Shown here one piece after another: positions 16,838 to 27,978 of a DNA stretch of 43,672 bases (its first letter is position 1; the number at the start of each line of letters is the position of its first letter). Source of the stretch: Candidatus Moduliflexus flocculans (GTDB lineage: Bacteria; Moduliflexota; Moduliflexia; Moduliflexales; Moduliflexaceae); the NCBI GenBank assembly GCA_000739515.1, contig DF820455.1:281175-324846 (forward strand). The letters run 5' to 3'. The notes below the pieces were generated by a model, which searched no databases, was not told where the DNA came from, and worked only from the letters and a program-made list of their open reading frames with translations. A program made the translations under genes and the position numbers.

Positions 16838-19609
16838 TCATTTCAGGCGTGCTAAAGCGGCTTCTAATTGGGCCCGAATGTCGGTCAGCCGGAATTGCTG
16901 CGCGAGTTCCTGCAAGGGGCGGAGAAACGGCTGCCACTCCGCATTCGTATCTGCCAGCGCTGCCAATTGCCGCCGCAGTTCCAGAATATCGCCGATTTGC
17001 GCGAATTCGAGCAGCGCGCGCAACGAGTTGGCCGGAGGAAGCACGAGTTCAGCGAAATTCGGCGCGTGTTCCTCCGCGTCGCGTTCCTCGCGATAAACCC
17101 ACTTAACGCCTAATAGCTCGTGAAGGCTGGCAAATAGCTGGTCGAGATGAATCGGTTTTGACAAAAATGCCTGACTCCCCGCGTCGCGGCATGCCTGCTG
17201 ATCTTCGGGATACGTGCTGGCGGAGGCGGCCAGAATCACCATGTTGCGCAACTCCGGCGTCTGGCGGAGGCGGCGAATCAAATCGAGCCCGTTCATATCC
17301 GGCATGACGATGTCTGTAATAACGGCATCAGGCCGCTGTTCCTGCGCGAGCGTCAGCCCTTCGCCTCCGTTGGCGGCCTCGATGACGCGGATGCCGACAG
17401 AGGTTAAGGCGTCGCACAGATAAAAACGGCTGATCAATTCATCATCTACCACCAAAATCGTTGGCGGCGTTCCGAAGACGCCGCAAATACGTTCGGTCAA
17501 CGATTGCGTTAACGCTGGTGGGGCGGCGACTTGTGGCAATGGCAGATCGAACCAGAAGACGCTGCCGACGCCGAGTTGACTCCGTGCGTGCAACTCGCCT
17601 CCCATTGCACGCACAAAATTACGGCTGATCGCCAATCCTAAACCTACGCCCTGCATCCGATATTCCTGCTCGCCTGCCTGACGAAACGGTTCGAAAATAT
17701 TCGCCAAGTCCTCTTCGGCGATCCCCACGCCCGTATCGCTCACTTCGAAACGAATCAACGCATCGCGAATCACCGAAACGCGCAGCGTGATCTGACCGCG
17801 CTCGGTAAATTTCAGCGCATTGCTTAATATATTCAACAACACTTGCCGCAGGCGATGCTCCGCGCCATGCACGACTGCCGGAAGCGTCGTGTATTCCAGC
17901 CGGAACGTCAGCCCTTTTGACACGCTGCGCATTTGAATCAGCGCGGTAATATCCTGCAAGAATGCTGACAGCGCGAAATCGGTTTCGAACACATCAAGCG
18001 TACCTGCTTCGACCTTTGCCAAATCGAGGATATCGTTAATCAAGCTGAGCAAATGTTGGCCGCAGCGCTCAATTGTCAGAATTTGCTCTTGCTGCGTCGT
18101 CGTCAGGTCGGAATCGCGGGCAAGGATTTGCGCGTAGCCTAAAATGCCGTTGAGCGGCGTGCGGAGTTCGTGGCTCATGCTGGCGAGGAAACGGCTTTTG
18201 GCGCGGCTCGCGGTTTCAGCGCTTTCTTTGGCCTGTAGCAGTTCCTCTTCGGCCTGCTTGCGGTCAGTAATGTCCATGCCCTGCGCAATCGTCGCTTGCA
18301 GTGTCACGCCGTCTTGCGCGTAAATATTGGCGGAATTCCACAACACGACTCGAATGCCGCCATCGCTTCGTTGGATTGGAATTTCGACCGTTTCCCAATA
18401 TTCGCCGCGCAAGGCGCGTTCGATACTGGCAAGCGATACGGCGCGACTGGCCGCTGGAAACAAGAAGGTGAGTTCTTTGTCAAGCACCTCGTTGGCGGCA
18501 TACCCGGACAGGCGCTCGAAGGCGGCGTTAAAACGCGTGATGCGCAACTGAGGATTCCAGACGATAATTGGCGCGTTGGCGTAATTGAGCAATTTTTCTA
18601 AATAGTCGCGGGTTTCTCGCAATTCGGTTTCCGTCTGTTTACGCTCGGTAATATCTCTAAACATGCCTAAGAGATGCTGACGTTGATTGATGTATAACGT
18701 GCATCCCCTCAGGTCGATGTAGAAAACAGAGCCATCTTTGCGAAGCATGGCAAGGTTATCCACCATCGAGACTTCGCCGTTGCGCAGCCGCTCGAAATTT
18801 TCGAGCGCATAGGACAAATCTGCTTCAGGATGGATATGCTGAATGCCGAGTGTAAGAAGTTCCTCTAATTCATAGCCTAACATCCGGCAGATCGCGGGAT
18901 TGGCATAGCGACATTGCCGGGTCTCCGCATCGGTGATCAGAAAGCCGTCCGGCGCGTTTTCGAAGATCGCGCGGAAGCGTTCTTCACTTTCTGTTAGGCG
19001 GCGCGTGGTGGCGGTAAGATGATCGTTGGTCTGGGCGAGTTCTTCGTTGATCGTTTGATACTGCTCGTTGAGCGCCTGCAAGGTGTCGTTCTGGGCGCGC
19101 AAGACGCGCTCATTGTTGCGCAACGCCTCTTCCGCCTGTTTGCGGGCGGTGATATCGCGTCCTAAGATGGTGACGCCGAGAATGCGCCCCCCTTCTTGAA
19201 TCGGACTCAAGCGATATTCCACCCAACGCGATTGATCAAGAAAGTGCCGCGCAAGTTCAAAGCTGAACCCCTCTCCCTGTAGCGCTCTGTCATAGCACGC
19301 TTGCCAATATGATCTGGATTCCGCGAAAATAACCTCTGAGAGGAGACTCTCGCCTTTCGCGAATTCGCGCCCGAGTGCTTCTCGAATATTTCGATGAAAC
19401 ACCTGATTGCCGAAGATCAGGCGATACTCAGGATCAACCGACCAGATCAGGCTATCGGTGTTTTCAATCAGCGCCATGAGATTGGTTTCATTCTCGCGTA
19501 ATGCTTCTTCGGCCAACTTGCGCGCGGCAAGTTCTCGCAGCAGCCGCCGATTCCAGATCAGCAGGAAACAGAAAAGGCATATCAATGTCACATACACAAA
19601 AAAGTTCAT
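16838..19609 (-). CDS. Membrane-anchored triple-PAS hybrid histidine kinase with receiver
   Basis: 923 residues from the ATG at 19609 (GAGGTG upstream); the longer frame to 19693 runs into a dispersed repeat and is rejected. One N-terminal membrane helix (about 2-20), PAS 1 (50-165), coiled coil (165-220), PAS 2 (225-345), PAS 3 (350-470), HisKA with H480 in [10 protein letters not shown], HATPase (NILSNALKF, DTGVGI, GVGLGL), and an intact receiver (VVDDE, Asp in TDIVMPDMNG, Lys in LSKPI). It ends with the ~65-residue helical tail shared with other kinases here (SLRALLEFAQIGDILELRR and onward). Signal and target are unknown. Upstream is another hybrid kinase, downstream the kinase remnant and the ABC exporter. 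Confidence 0.93.
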   Translation of the reverse strand: MNFFVYVTLICLFCFLLIWNRRLLRELAARKLAEEALRENETNLMALIENTDSLIWSVDPEYRLIFGNQVFHRNIREALGREFAKGESLLSEVIFAESRSYWQACYDRALQGEGFSFELARHFLDQSRWVEYRLSPIQEGGRILGVTILGRDITARKQAEEALRNNERVLRAQNDTLQALNEQYQTINEELAQTNDHLTATTRRLTESEERFRAIFENAPDGFLITDAETRQCRYANPAICRMLGYELEELLTLGIQHIHPEADLSYALENFERLRNGEVSMVDNLAMLRKDGSVFYIDLRGCTLYINQRQHLLGMFRDITERKQTETELRETRDYLEKLLNYANAPIIVWNPQLRITRFNAAFERLSGYAANEVLDKELTFLFPAASRAVSLASIERALRGEYWETVEIPIQRSDGGIRVVLWNSANIYAQDGVTLQATIAQGMDITDRKQAEEELLQAKESAETASRAKSRFLASMSHELRTPLNGILGYAQILARDSDLTTTQQEQILTIERCGQHLLSLINDILDLAKVEAGTLDVFETDFALSAFLQDITALIQMRSVSKGLTFRLEYTTLPAVVHGAEHRLRQVLLNILSNALKFTERGQITLRVSVIRDALIRFEVSDTGVGIAEEDLANIFEPFRQAGEQEYRMQGVGLGLAISRNFVRAMGGELHARSQLGVGSVFWFDLPLPQVAAPPALTQSLTERICGVFGTPPTILVVDDELISRFYLCDALTSVGIRVIEAANGGEGLTLAQEQRPDAVITDIVMPDMNGLDLIRRLRQTPELRNMVILAASASTYPEDQQACRDAGSQAFLSKPIHLDQLFASLHELLGVKWVYREERDAEEHAPNFAELVLPPANSLRALLEFAQIGDILELRRQLAALADTNAEWQPFLRPLQELAQQFRLTDIRAQLEAALARLK

Positions 19610-19643
19610 GCCGATTTTCACCTCACCATGCGCCGAGGCCAGC

Positions 19644-19705
19644 CGCTCTGCGGCGCGTGCGTGACGCAGAGCGTCCGATGGGCAGCATTCCACGCAAAGC
19701 GTGGA
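19644..19705. repeat. Dispersed inverted repeat (family F), partial copy
   Basis: CGCTCTGCGG...CGCAGAGCG (19644-19673) followed by a small hairpin CATTCCACGC / GCGTGGAACG. The same blocks occur in the fuller copy at 21719-21822; here the left outer arm is missing. It lies between the stop at 19754 and the ATG at 19609. Confidence 0.75.
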
Positions 19706-19753
19706 ACGCGGGAATCTTCCTGAGACGCATCGCTGTCGCGCTGATTGAAGCCT

Positions 19754-21682
19754 TCATCGCTCGTTGCCATCAGAAGCGGACGCCCTCTCTGGAAAAGCCT
19801 GTAACGCTTGCAGGAGTCTGGCATACTCAAAATTTTCGATCAACAACAACAAATCATCGCCCCACGAAGAGTGTGTCTTATGCAGAGATTGCGCAAGCGT
19901 TCGTATAATATTGATGTCTGCTGTAATCGTCGCTTTTTCGAAGTTGCTCCGTTCATCAGAAGAAAAGGCTCTCAACGCTTCGTGCAGTTGAGATTCCGTG
20001 ACATCTGAAGCGCGGCGGGACTGCGAATATTTCGGCGCTTCATACTCAAACTGTACCCCTAACTGCGTGGAGAGGATATCGAACACTTCCGCATTTCTAA
20101 ACGGTTTGCGCAGAAAGCCATCAAACGTTGTGACCGTCGCCACATGCTGATCGTCATCAACGTGATTGGTGCTGAGCAGGATAATTTTGGCTGCCGCGCC
20201 ATGCGGCAGGGCATGAATCGTTTGAGCCAGGTGTTCTGCGCTCATGCCAGGCGTATTTGCATCAAGGAAAATCATTTCCGGCTGATGCTGCGGCATCTGC
20301 GCCAGAACTTCTTCGCTGCTGCCCGCTTCAATGAGCTTGAAACCGAACGGTTGCAGAAGATCGCGCAGGAGCAGGCGTTGTTCTGGCAGGACATCAACGA
20401 TAAAGAGACATTGGGGCGGCTGATCGTGCACGACGGCAATCGGCCATTGCCGGTTGATGACACGAAGGCGCTGTTCTGATGGAGGAGTGGGCCGCCCAAC
20501 GGACAACTCAAACGAAAAGGAGGAACCTTCGCCAACCCGGCTGCTGACGGCAATGTTCCCTCCCATTAATTGCACAAATTTTTGACTGATCGCCAAGCCT
20601 AAGCCCGTGCCTTCTTGCGCGATGCGTCCGGTCTCTGTTTGCGAAAACGCGCGAAACAAACTCGTGAGTTCTTCTTCCCGAATGCCAGCGCCGGTATCTT
20701 CCACCTCAAACCGGAGCATTTCGTGTGGGGGAGACGCCTGGTGATTCACACGCGGCGGCGCTATTTTCCGCGTCACACGTATTGTAATCTTTCCAGCAGC
20801 AGTAAATTTAAACGCATTGCTGAGCAGATTGATGAGCACCTGTCGTAATTTAACCACATCAGTGCGAATATACTGTGGCACATCCTGAGCAATCTCCACC
20901 TGAAAGCGAATCTGTTTTTTGGAGGCATTTAATAAGAACAGACTTTCGACCTCTCCTAACAATTGCGGCAGATCAAAATCAATTTCTTGCAAAGCAATGC
21001 GCCCCGCCTCGATTTTCGAGAAATCCAACACCTGATTGATCAGCGTCAGCAGGTGTTCGCCGCTGCGGCGCACGATTTCGAGCCGTTCGACATTTTCGGG
21101 TTGCAGCGACGGTGAATGGGCGACTAACTCGGTAAAACCAAGAATCGCATTCAGCGGAGTGCGCAGTTCATGATTCATATTGGCCAAAAAGATGCTCTTG
21201 GCCTGATTCGCGCTTTCCGCCGCCCGCTGCGCGGCTTCCGCCAATTCTTTGGCCTGCCGCAATTCCAGCGCCTGCTGCTGTAATTGACGGCGCTGCGCCT
21301 GAATCTGCAAATGCGTCTGCACCCGCGCTAATAATTCCGGCTCCTGGATCGGCTTGGTGATATAATCCACGCCGCCAACGGCAAAGCCTTTGACTTTGTC
21401 CTCAATGCCGGAAAGCGCGGTCATAAAAATCACCGGAATCTCCTGCGTCTCGAATTCGGCTTTCAAGCGGCGGCAGGTTTCGAAACCGTCCAACTGCGGC
21501 ATCATGACATCCAGCAAGATCAAATCCGGCTTGCCTAATCGCGCCTTATAAATCCCGTCTTCGCCAGTCTGGGCGGTCATGATCTCGAAACCTGCTTCCT
21601 CCAGCGCATGAGCGATTAATCCTAAATTGACCGTATTATCGTCAATAATTAACACTGTTTGGATTTGTTCGTCATTTTTCAT
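19754..21682 (-). CDS. Receiver-histidine kinase-receiver hybrid protein
   Basis: 642 residues from the ATG at 21682 (AAAAAGGAAAG upstream). The 69 extra codons of the longer frame come from a dispersed repeat and are rejected. Receiver 1 (about 8-125) is intact (IIDDN, Asp in LDVMMPQLDG, Lys in TKPIQ). A coiled coil leads to HisKA with H171 in [10 protein letters not shown] and HATPase (NLLSNAFKF, DTGAGI, GTGLGL). Receiver 2 (about 425-545) keeps Asp (FLDANTPG) and Lys (LRKPF) but has FIVDV instead of the double-Asp pair, so one metal ligand is missing. The C-terminal ~65 residues are a divergent copy of the helical tail found on other kinases here and contain histidines (SLHKTHSSWG). No PAS, GAF or membrane segment: input probably comes through receiver 1. 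Confidence 0.93.
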   Translation of the reverse strand: MKNDEQIQTVLIIDDNTVNLGLIAHALEEAGFEIMTAQTGEDGIYKARLGKPDLILLDVMMPQLDGFETCRRLKAEFETQEIPVIFMTALSGIEDKVKGFAVGGVDYITKPIQEPELLARVQTHLQIQAQRRQLQQQALELRQAKELAEAAQRAAESANQAKSIFLANMNHELRTPLNAILGFTELVAHSPSLQPENVERLEIVRRSGEHLLTLINQVLDFSKIEAGRIALQEIDFDLPQLLGEVESLFLLNASKKQIRFQVEIAQDVPQYIRTDVVKLRQVLINLLSNAFKFTAAGKITIRVTRKIAPPRVNHQASPPHEMLRFEVEDTGAGIREEELTSLFRAFSQTETGRIAQEGTGLGLAISQKFVQLMGGNIAVSSRVGEGSSFSFELSVGRPTPPSEQRLRVINRQWPIAVVHDQPPQCLFIVDVLPEQRLLLRDLLQPFGFKLIEAGSSEEVLAQMPQHQPEMIFLDANTPGMSAEHLAQTIHALPHGAAAKIILLSTNHVDDDQHVATVTTFDGFLRKPFRNAEVFDILSTQLGVQFEYEAPKYSQSRRASDVTESQLHEALRAFSSDERSNFEKATITADINIIRTLAQSLHKTHSSWGDDLLLLIENFEYARLLQALQAFPERASASDGNER

Positions 21683-21718
21683 AAGATTGCTTTCCTTTTT
21701 TGGTAACCATGTGACATT

Positions 21719-21822
21719 CTCGTTCCACGCTCCACGTGGAATGCCCATCACGTGCCGCTCTGCGGCGCACACGGGACGCAGAGCGTCCAACAGGCCGCAT
21801 TCTACGCGGAGCGTGGAACGAG
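21719..21822. repeat. Dispersed inverted repeat (family F), full copy
   Basis: Outer arms CTCGTTCCACGCTCC (21719-21733) and GGAGCGTGGAACGAG (21808-21822) are perfect over 15 bp. An inner inverted pair CGCTCTGCGG / CGCAGAGCG lies between them. It fills the gap between the 2029-residue kinase and the next gene and creates a false N-terminal extension for the latter. Confidence 0.85.
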
Positions 21823-21866
21823 GCGGTTCTGCCTCTTCTGAAATTGAGAACGTAACAGCCTTGTTT

Positions 21867-24800
21867 TTACACCCCATGCAGATACCCATCTACCCACTCC
21901 ACGATCTGCTTGTCGGCAAACGCTTTGATCAATTCGCGCAGTTTCTCGGCAAATGGAACGTAACGCACATTCATTGCCTCAAGCCGGTCAGCCTGTTCGC
22001 GGAGGCGGCTCATCTTTCCTAAAACCGCTAATTCGTAAATTATTTCCAGAACATCGCGCGGAGGCGCAAGAATCACCTCGTTTTCCTCTTGCGGCATATC
22101 TGGTAAAATATGCTCGCCCGCGTCTTCATATTCCCACTGAATCGGAAGATAAGAAGCAAGCACATCAAAAAGCTGCCCGGAATCAATCGGTTTCGGCAGA
22201 AACGCCTGACAGCCCACATTCTGGCTCTGCTCCTGTTCCGCGCTCAATACGCTGGCCGACATCGCAATAATCGGCAGTCCTTGTAGTTCAGGGATGCGGC
22301 GAATCGCTTTCACCGCTTCAAAGCCGTTCATCACCGGCATGACTAAATCCATAAAAATCAGATTGGGACGCGTCGTCTGCGCCATCTCGACGGCTTGTTT
22401 GCCATTTTCCGCCAAAAGAATGTCAAAACCGAGCGGTTCTAACAATTGCAGCATCACGAGGCGGCTTTCTTTGCTGTCGTCAACCACTAAGAGGCGCTGC
22501 CGTTCGCCGACATATTTCGTCACGTCGCGCCGCGCTGCGCCTTCAGGCACATCAGTAATCACACGGAATTCGGCGTCGACCCAGAAGACGCTGCCGCGCC
22601 CGATTTCGCTGCGCACGCGCAATTCGCCCCCCATCAGCGCGACAAGCTGGCGGCTGATGGACAGCCCTAATCCTGTGCCTTCCTTTTGCTGCGCCGCCGT
22701 TTTCGCCTGCTCGAACGGCTGGAAAATCTTTTCCTGATCTTCCGGAGAAATGCCGACGCCGGTATCTTCCACCTCGAACCGCAGCCGCCGCACTCCGTTA
22801 TGGCGTTCGACGCAGGTTGTCCGCAACGTGACATTGCTCCCTTTTTCCGTAAATTTGATCGCGTTGCTCAGGAGGTTCAGCAAGACCTGCCGCAGCCGGG
22901 TTTCATCCGCCTCAATGCCGAGCGGCAGATCCGACGCGCCATGAAACTGAAAACGGACATCTTTTTCCATTGCCCGCATCCGAACGATTCCGACGAGATT
23001 CTCTAAAAAGCTTCTGAGATTCACCGCAATCGGATAGAGTTCCATTTTGCGGGCTTCGATTTTGGAAAGGTCTAACACATCGTTAATCAACGTCAAAAGA
23101 TGATGGCCGCTCTGCTGAATAATATCGAGGCCATCTTTCAGATTTGTCGTCAGGCCGTGCGAACGTTTGAGAATCTGGGCGTATCCTAAAATGCCGTTCA
23201 GCGGCGTGCGGAGTTCGTGGCTCATGTTGGCGAGGAACTCGCTTTTGGCCTGATTCGCCTTATCCGCAATCTGGCGGCTCTGTTCTAAAGCGGCGTTTGC
23301 CTGCTCCAATTCCGCCGTGCGCTGGCGGACTTTCTCTTCCAAATTGGCGTAGAGTTCGGCGTTTTCAATCGAAACGGCGATCTGCGCTGCGAGAATGTTC
23401 AGCAGTTCCAGACGCGCCGGCGTGAACGCCCCTTCGACTAAATTATTTTCGAGATAGAGCAGCGCGACGACCTCATTTTGTTTGAGCGCCGGCAGGCAGA
23501 CCGCCGAGACCGGCTGCCGCTGCCGGATGTAGGGATCGGCGGCATACGCGCTGTCAGCGGAAAGGTTGTCGAAGACAAGCTGCCGGCGCGCGCGGGCGAC
23601 GTAATGAAGCACCGCAAGCGGCAGCGCCGCTGCCTGTTCTTCCATCGGCAGCGCCTGGAAGATCGCGGTCCGGCCTTCGATGGTGCGTTCGGCCTGAATG
23701 ACGAACGTTTCGCCGCGCCGCTGGAGAAAGACGCCGCGCTGCGCTCCGGCATGTTCGATCAACGCCCGCATCAATTGCTCTAACAGGCGCGGCAGGTGGA
23801 TTTCCCCGGAGAGCGCCTGCGCCGCCTTTAGAATCGTCCGCATGTCTAAGCCGAAACTTGACGCACCCGACGAGCCGGTTTCCGTGCCAGACGCCGTGCC
23901 GGGGCGGGCGCGCCGCAGATATTTCGGATAGCGGGTTTCCAATTGTTTGATTTTCCCGGCAGCGCCCCAGACCTGATACCCTTCGAGCGCCTTGCGGAAA
24001 TAGAACTCCGCCAATGGTTCGCGCTGCTGCGCGAGATAAAATTTTGCCGCCAGCTCGTTCGCGAGCGCGGCTTCGTGGAGATAATCGTGATCGTAGGCGG
24101 CCTGAATGGCGCGGTCATAGAGCGCCGCCGCCTGCCGTGCGCGGCCGGCAAGCCGGGCGCGTTCCGCCCGCAGCAGGTCGTATTTATGGCGGATATTCAC
24201 CGGACCTAATGCCAGCCATGTTTTCAGAAAATTCAGGCTCTCATCCACTTTCCGCAGTAGCGTGTCCCGTTCTTCCCCGTCCGCCATGCCTTCGCAGAGC
24301 CGCAGATAGGCGAGCGGACGGTAAAAATGGAAATCGCTGGTATAATATGGGATCGGAATGCCGATTGTACTCCACAACTGTTCAATCTTCTGAAGCGCCT
24401 CAGGCAATCCGGCATCTTCGTTGAAAAAACAGCCGCCGATCACCATTCGTTTCAAGTAGGTCGCAAATGAGAGGGCGTTCGCAAGAGTTTCCGGGATATT
24501 TTGTATGATATTTTCAAGATCGATCTCAAGCGTGATCAGATTTTCTGTTTCACCACGTAACGCCGCAGTTCCCGCCATTTCAATCGAAAGCGCCGGTAAT
24601 ATCCATATCTGCTTTATTTGCATGATCTGTTCACGCAATGCGTTTATTTGTTCCTTCCAGCGTGGTAATTCCGTATCTGTTCGGCCTAAAAAATTCGTAT
24701 AGGTCGAGGCAATATAGCTGGCGTATTCGAAATCGCCGACATGCAGCGCTAACGGAGAATACTCAATCATCGCTTTGCAGACTTCTTTGTAATGCTGCCG

Positions 24801-27800
24801 GATGCCGGCAAGATAGAAGGTGACAATGCTGCCGGTGCGCACTCTAATCGCGTCGCTGCCGATCCCCCGCTCCAATAATTCCATCGCGATCTCTCCGGCC
24901 TGAGATGCCCCGGCGAAATCGCCGAACAGCAGCCGCACGATGCCATAGAACGACAGAATAAACGGCGTCTCCGGCACAAGCCCCTGTTTCAGCGTCAGGG
25001 CGAGCATGGTGTTAGTGACGCCGGGGAGGAGGTGCGGCGCGCCGAACATAAAGGTGGCGGCGCCGACGTAAAAGAGCCTGAGCGCCGTCTGTTTATCAGG
25101 ATCGCGCATCATCTTCGCCTTGCGGAACAGCGTGACGCGCTGCGGCGGCATGGCGGCGGCATCTTCGGCGATCTCAACGCCGAGCCGGCTGAAAATTGCC
25201 AACAGCGTTTCCACCGCTTTGGGCGCCTGCCCCTGCACTGAAAAGCTCAACACGCGGTATTCATACGCCGCCGACGCGTCGGCAAGCCTCGCCATCTGCG
25301 CAAGTACGGTTTCAATCAATGTTTCCATCTCCTGATACGTGCCGCAGAGATACGCGGCCTGAATCGCTTCATCATGGATGGCGAGCGCGAGGGCATACTG
25401 CTGCTGCCAGCAATCGTCGGAAAGCAGGCGCAACGCCTGGCGGGCATGATCGTCCGCAATCGAAAACGCGGCGGAACGTCTCGCCTGGCGGGCGGCGCGC
25501 AGGTTCAACCGCGCCAATTCCTCTTTGCCGGCCTCCGTGTCGAGCAGGCTGCTGCTGAGGTTCAGATGGCGGACGATCTCGAACAGATGCTCTTCTTCTG
25601 CGCCGGCTGACGCTTGCAGCATCCGCCCGATGCTGAGATGAAACGCCGGGCGCGCCTGCTCCTCAATCAGCGAATAGGCGGCCTGATAGATGCGGTCGTG
25701 CGCGAACTGATAGCGTCCGGCTTCCGCCGGCATGAGAAATTGCGCGTGCAGAAGCCGTTCGAATGCCGGGGTTGCTTCCAGCGGTTCGTTTCCTTCCTCT
25801 CGGCTGTGAAGTGCCGTCATTGCGAGGAGCGTCAGCGACGAAGCAATCCCGCTGAATCCAGGGATTGCTTCGTCGTTGTCACTCCTCGCAATGACACGCT
25901 CACGAAAAGGGATTGCTTCGTCGTTGTCACTCCTCGCAATGACACGCTCACGAAAAGGGATTGCTTCGTCGCTGACGCTCCTCGCAATGACACGTTCTGC
26001 AGCGGAAAGCTGATGCAAAAGCGCCAGATCGAAGACGCTGCCAATCGCGGCGGCAGAAATCAGCAAGCGCTGCTCTGCCTCCGGCAGGGTTCGGATGGTG
26101 CGCGCCATAAATTCCGCGACGTTTTCGCTTATATGCTGCCGTTCAATTGCTGCGGCGTCCCATATCCAGCCGGTCGCGGCGTCGAAACGCAGCAGATCGG
26201 CCTGATCCAAATCCTGAAGGAAGCGCACCGCAAAAAAGGCGTTTCCCTGCGTTTTCCGGAAGATCAGCGCTGTTAGCGGCAGCAGGCGTTCCCGCTCCGA
26301 TGCGCCGGTCACACGCAGCGCGTCGCACAGCCACTCCTGAAGATCGGATTGCGTTAAATCGGCAATGCTGAGCGTAAGAATGGTTCTCCCCTGCTGAATC
26401 TCATGTAAAACCGCGGTCAACGGATGCGCCGGAGAGAGTTCATTATCCCGGTACGCGCCGAGCAGCAGCAGATGCTGTCCTTCGCCCTCCGCGAGCAGCA
26501 TCTGGAGCAAGCTGAGCGACGCGGGGTCAGCCCATTGCAGGTCATCGAGAAAAATGACCATCGGGTGATCCTGATTGGCAATCGCACGGACGAAACGCGC
26601 CATCACATATTGAAAACGCCGGCGCGCCTCTTCGCCGCCGACCTCCGGCACGTCCGGCTGCGCGCCGATTACGGCGGTCAGACAGGGGAGCATATTCGTC
26701 AAGACCTGCCCTAATCCTGCGACTGCGTCGAGAATCCGCGTTTTCCACTGCACAAGCGCTTCCGGCGTTTCGCTCAGCAGCATCTCGCAGAACTGCGCGA
26801 ACGCTTGCGTCAATGCGGCATACGGCACGGTGCGCTGAAGCTGCTGGAATTTGCCGCTGAGAAAATAGCCGCGATCTTGCAGCACCGGCAGGCGCAGTTC
26901 GTTTGCCAATGCCGTTTTGCCCGTGCCGGAGGCTCCGGCAATCAGCAGCAATTCCGTGCCGCCATCTCTTAAGCGGCGGTAGGCATCCCGCAATTGCCCG
27001 ATTTCCCGATCCCGTCCGTATAATTTTTCAGGCAGCCGCACCTGGCCGGAGAGGTCCTGCGACGCTAACGAAAAGGCCGCAAACCGTTCTCCTTCGGCAA
27101 GCCCGGCGCGAATCCGCTCCAAATCGTATTGCAGCCCTTCCGCCGATTGGTAGCGGTCTTCAGGGTTTTTCGCCAGCAGTTTCACGATTATCGCGGACAA
27201 CATGCGCACAGGCAGGGAACTTCCGGTATCCTGCAATGCCGGGAGTTCGTGAGGCGGCACAGGCGTTTTCGCTAAATGCGCGGAAATCAGCTCGACCGGA
27301 TCAGCGGCCTCGAACGGGCGCTGGCCGGTTAGCAGTTCGTAGAACGTGACGCCGAGGGCGTAGAGGTCGGTACGCGGGTCAATCGCGCGAGTGAGCCGTC
27401 CGGTCTGTTCCGGCGAAAGATAGGGGAACGTGCCCTCCAAAAATTCGGGATTGCCGGCGTAGGCAACTTTCTGCGTATGCGTTGCGGCAATATCGAAATC
27501 AATCAGTTGCAGCCGGTCGCTTTGCGCGTTCCAGATGATATTTTCAGGATTGATATCTTTATGAATGATCTGCTGCCGGTGAATCGCGGCGAGTCCGGCG
27601 GCGATGCGAATTGCGAAACTGAGGAACTGCGCCGCCGGGAGCGGCGGCAGCCGCGCATTTTCTCCTTGCAGCGCCTGCTTCAGCGAGCAGCCGCCGATAT
27701 CCTCCAACACGAGCGCCGCCTGTTCGTCATCTTCGAGCCATTCCAGCGCCCGGATGACATATTCGGATGAAAGCGCTGTTAGCAGGTGATATTCCTTGCG

Positions 27801-27956
27801 CAGCGCCTCGACATGCCGGAGCGCCGCGACTGTTCTCTTTTTTTCCGCAACCTTGACAATCCGCGCGGCAGCAACGTCAGTTTGCCAGACACGGTACACG
27901 GAAAATTTTTCGCCCTGATATAACAATTCCTGATGCTGATCGTCGAACATTCGCAT
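21867..27956 (-). CDS. Ser/Thr kinase - AAA ATPase - GAF - histidine kinase - receiver multi-kinase
   Basis: 2029 residues from the ATG at 27956 (AAGGAG six bases upstream; longer frames start in a repeat). Order: Ser/Thr kinase (about 10-300; catalytic loop HKDINPENI, then DFD where DFG is usual, [16 protein letters not shown]); ATPase (about 315-650; Walker [10 protein letters not shown] near 345, Walker [11 protein letters not shown] near 470); helical TPR-like region (about 715-1370); GAF (1390-1535); coiled coil; HisKA with H1580; HATPase ([21 protein letters not shown]); receiver with D1870 ([11 protein letters not shown]) and Lys in LPKPI; and the ~65-residue helical tail. This is the 'trifunctional' multi-kinase family known from cyanobacteria and others, here with an added receiver and tail. 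A 16-residue tandem repeat (about 652-713) derived from a dispersed DNA element interrupts the ATPase/TPR junction. Cytoplasmic; targets unknown. Confidence 0.93.
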   Translation of the reverse strand: MRMFDDQHQELLYQGEKFSVYRVWQTDVAAARIVKVAEKKRTVAALRHVEALRKEYHLLTALSSEYVIRALEWLEDDEQAALVLEDIGGCSLKQALQGENARLPPLPAAQFLSFAIRIAAGLAAIHRQQIIHKDINPENIIWNAQSDRLQLIDFDIAATHTQKVAYAGNPEFLEGTFPYLSPEQTGRLTRAIDPRTDLYALGVTFYELLTGQRPFEAADPVELISAHLAKTPVPPHELPALQDTGSSLPVRMLSAIIVKLLAKNPEDRYQSAEGLQYDLERIRAGLAEGERFAAFSLASQDLSGQVRLPEKLYGRDREIGQLRDAYRRLRDGGTELLLIAGASGTGKTALANELRLPVLQDRGYFLSGKFQQLQRTVPYAALTQAFAQFCEMLLSETPEALVQWKTRILDAVAGLGQVLTNMLPCLTAVIGAQPDVPEVGGEEARRRFQYVMARFVRAIANQDHPMVIFLDDLQWADPASLSLLQMLLAEGEGQHLLLLGAYRDNELSPAHPLTAVLHEIQQGRTILTLSIADLTQSDLQEWLCDALRVTGASERERLLPLTALIFRKTQGNAFFAVRFLQDLDQADLLRFDAATGWIWDAAAIERQHISENVAEFMARTIRTLPEAEQRLLISAAAIGSVFDLALLHQLSAAERVIARSVSDEAIPFRERVIARSDNDEAIPFRERVIARSDNDEAIPGFSGIASSLTLLAMTALHSREEGNEPLEATPAFERLLHAQFLMPAEAGRYQFAHDRIYQAAYSLIEEQARPAFHLSIGRMLQASAGAEEEHLFEIVRHLNLSSSLLDTEAGKEELARLNLRAARQARRSAAFSIADDHARQALRLLSDDCWQQQYALALAIHDEAIQAAYLCGTYQEMETLIETVLAQMARLADASAAYEYRVLSFSVQGQAPKAVETLLAIFSRLGVEIAEDAAAMPPQRVTLFRKAKMMRDPDKQTALRLFYVGAATFMFGAPHLLPGVTNTMLALTLKQGLVPETPFILSFYGIVRLLFGDFAGASQAGEIAMELLERGIGSDAIRVRTGSIVTFYLAGIRQHYKEVCKAMIEYSPLALHVGDFEYASYIASTYTNFLGRTDTELPRWKEQINALREQIMQIKQIWILPALSIEMAGTAALRGETENLITLEIDLENIIQNIPETLANALSFATYLKRMVIGGCFFNEDAGLPEALQKIEQLWSTIGIPIPYYTSDFHFYRPLAYLRLCEGMADGEERDTLLRKVDESLNFLKTWLALGPVNIRHKYDLLRAERARLAGRARQAAALYDRAIQAAYDHDYLHEAALANELAAKFYLAQQREPLAEFYFRKALEGYQVWGAAGKIKQLETRYPKYLRRARPGTASGTETGSSGASSFGLDMRTILKAAQALSGEIHLPRLLEQLMRALIEHAGAQRGVFLQRRGETFVIQAERTIEGRTAIFQALPMEEQAAALPLAVLHYVARARRQLVFDNLSADSAYAADPYIRQRQPVSAVCLPALKQNEVVALLYLENNLVEGAFTPARLELLNILAAQIAVSIENAELYANLEEKVRQRTAELEQANAALEQSRQIADKANQAKSEFLANMSHELRTPLNGILGYAQILKRSHGLTTNLKDGLDIIQQSGHHLLTLINDVLDLSKIEARKMELYPIAVNLRSFLENLVGIVRMRAMEKDVRFQFHGASDLPLGIEADETRLRQVLLNLLSNAIKFTEKGSNVTLRTTCVERHNGVRRLRFEVEDTGVGISPEDQEKIFQPFEQAKTAAQQKEGTGLGLSISRQLVALMGGELRVRSEIGRGSVFWVDAEFRVITDVPEGAARRDVTKYVGERQRLLVVDDSKESRLVMLQLLEPLGFDILLAENGKQAVEMAQTTRPNLIFMDLVMPVMNGFEAVKAIRRIPELQGLPIIAMSASVLSAEQEQSQNVGCQAFLPKPIDSGQLFDVLASYLPIQWEYEDAGEHILPDMPQEENEVILAPPRDVLEIIYELAVLGKMSRLREQADRLEAMNVRYVPFAEKLRELIKAFADKQIVEWVDGYLHGV
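25816..25998. repeat. In-frame 48-bp tandem repeat and inverted copy inside the multi-kinase gene
   Basis: Two identical 48-bp units (25861-25908, 25909-25956; beginning GGGATTGCTTCGTCG) and a partial third (25957-25998), preceded by an inverted copy (25816-25849, CATTGCGAGGAGCG...). All keep frame: each unit encodes [20 protein letters not shown] 16-residue repeats. The unit resembles a widespread dispersed bacterial repeat (ATTGCGAGGAG...GAAGCAATCC), which I know from general experience, not from a search. Confidence 0.9.
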
Positions 27957-27978
27957 AATACGCTCCTTAATCATGCCA

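Noticed and set aside
19610..19693. N-terminal extension of the triple-PAS kinase
   Set aside because: It is encoded by repeat DNA; the ATG at 19609 has GAGGTG upstream and begins directly with the membrane helix.
21683..21889. N-terminal extension of the receiver-kinase-receiver gene
   Set aside because: The added codons come from the inverted repeat at 21719-21822, and a good ribosome site precedes the ATG at 21682.
25816..25998. Repeat cluster that could be mistaken for a CRISPR array
   Set aside because: The 48-bp units are directly adjacent with no variable spacers, and they stay in frame in a protein gene.
25614..26276. 220-codon plus-strand frame
   Set aside because: It lies opposite the multi-kinase, is partly made of the tandem repeat, and matches no family.
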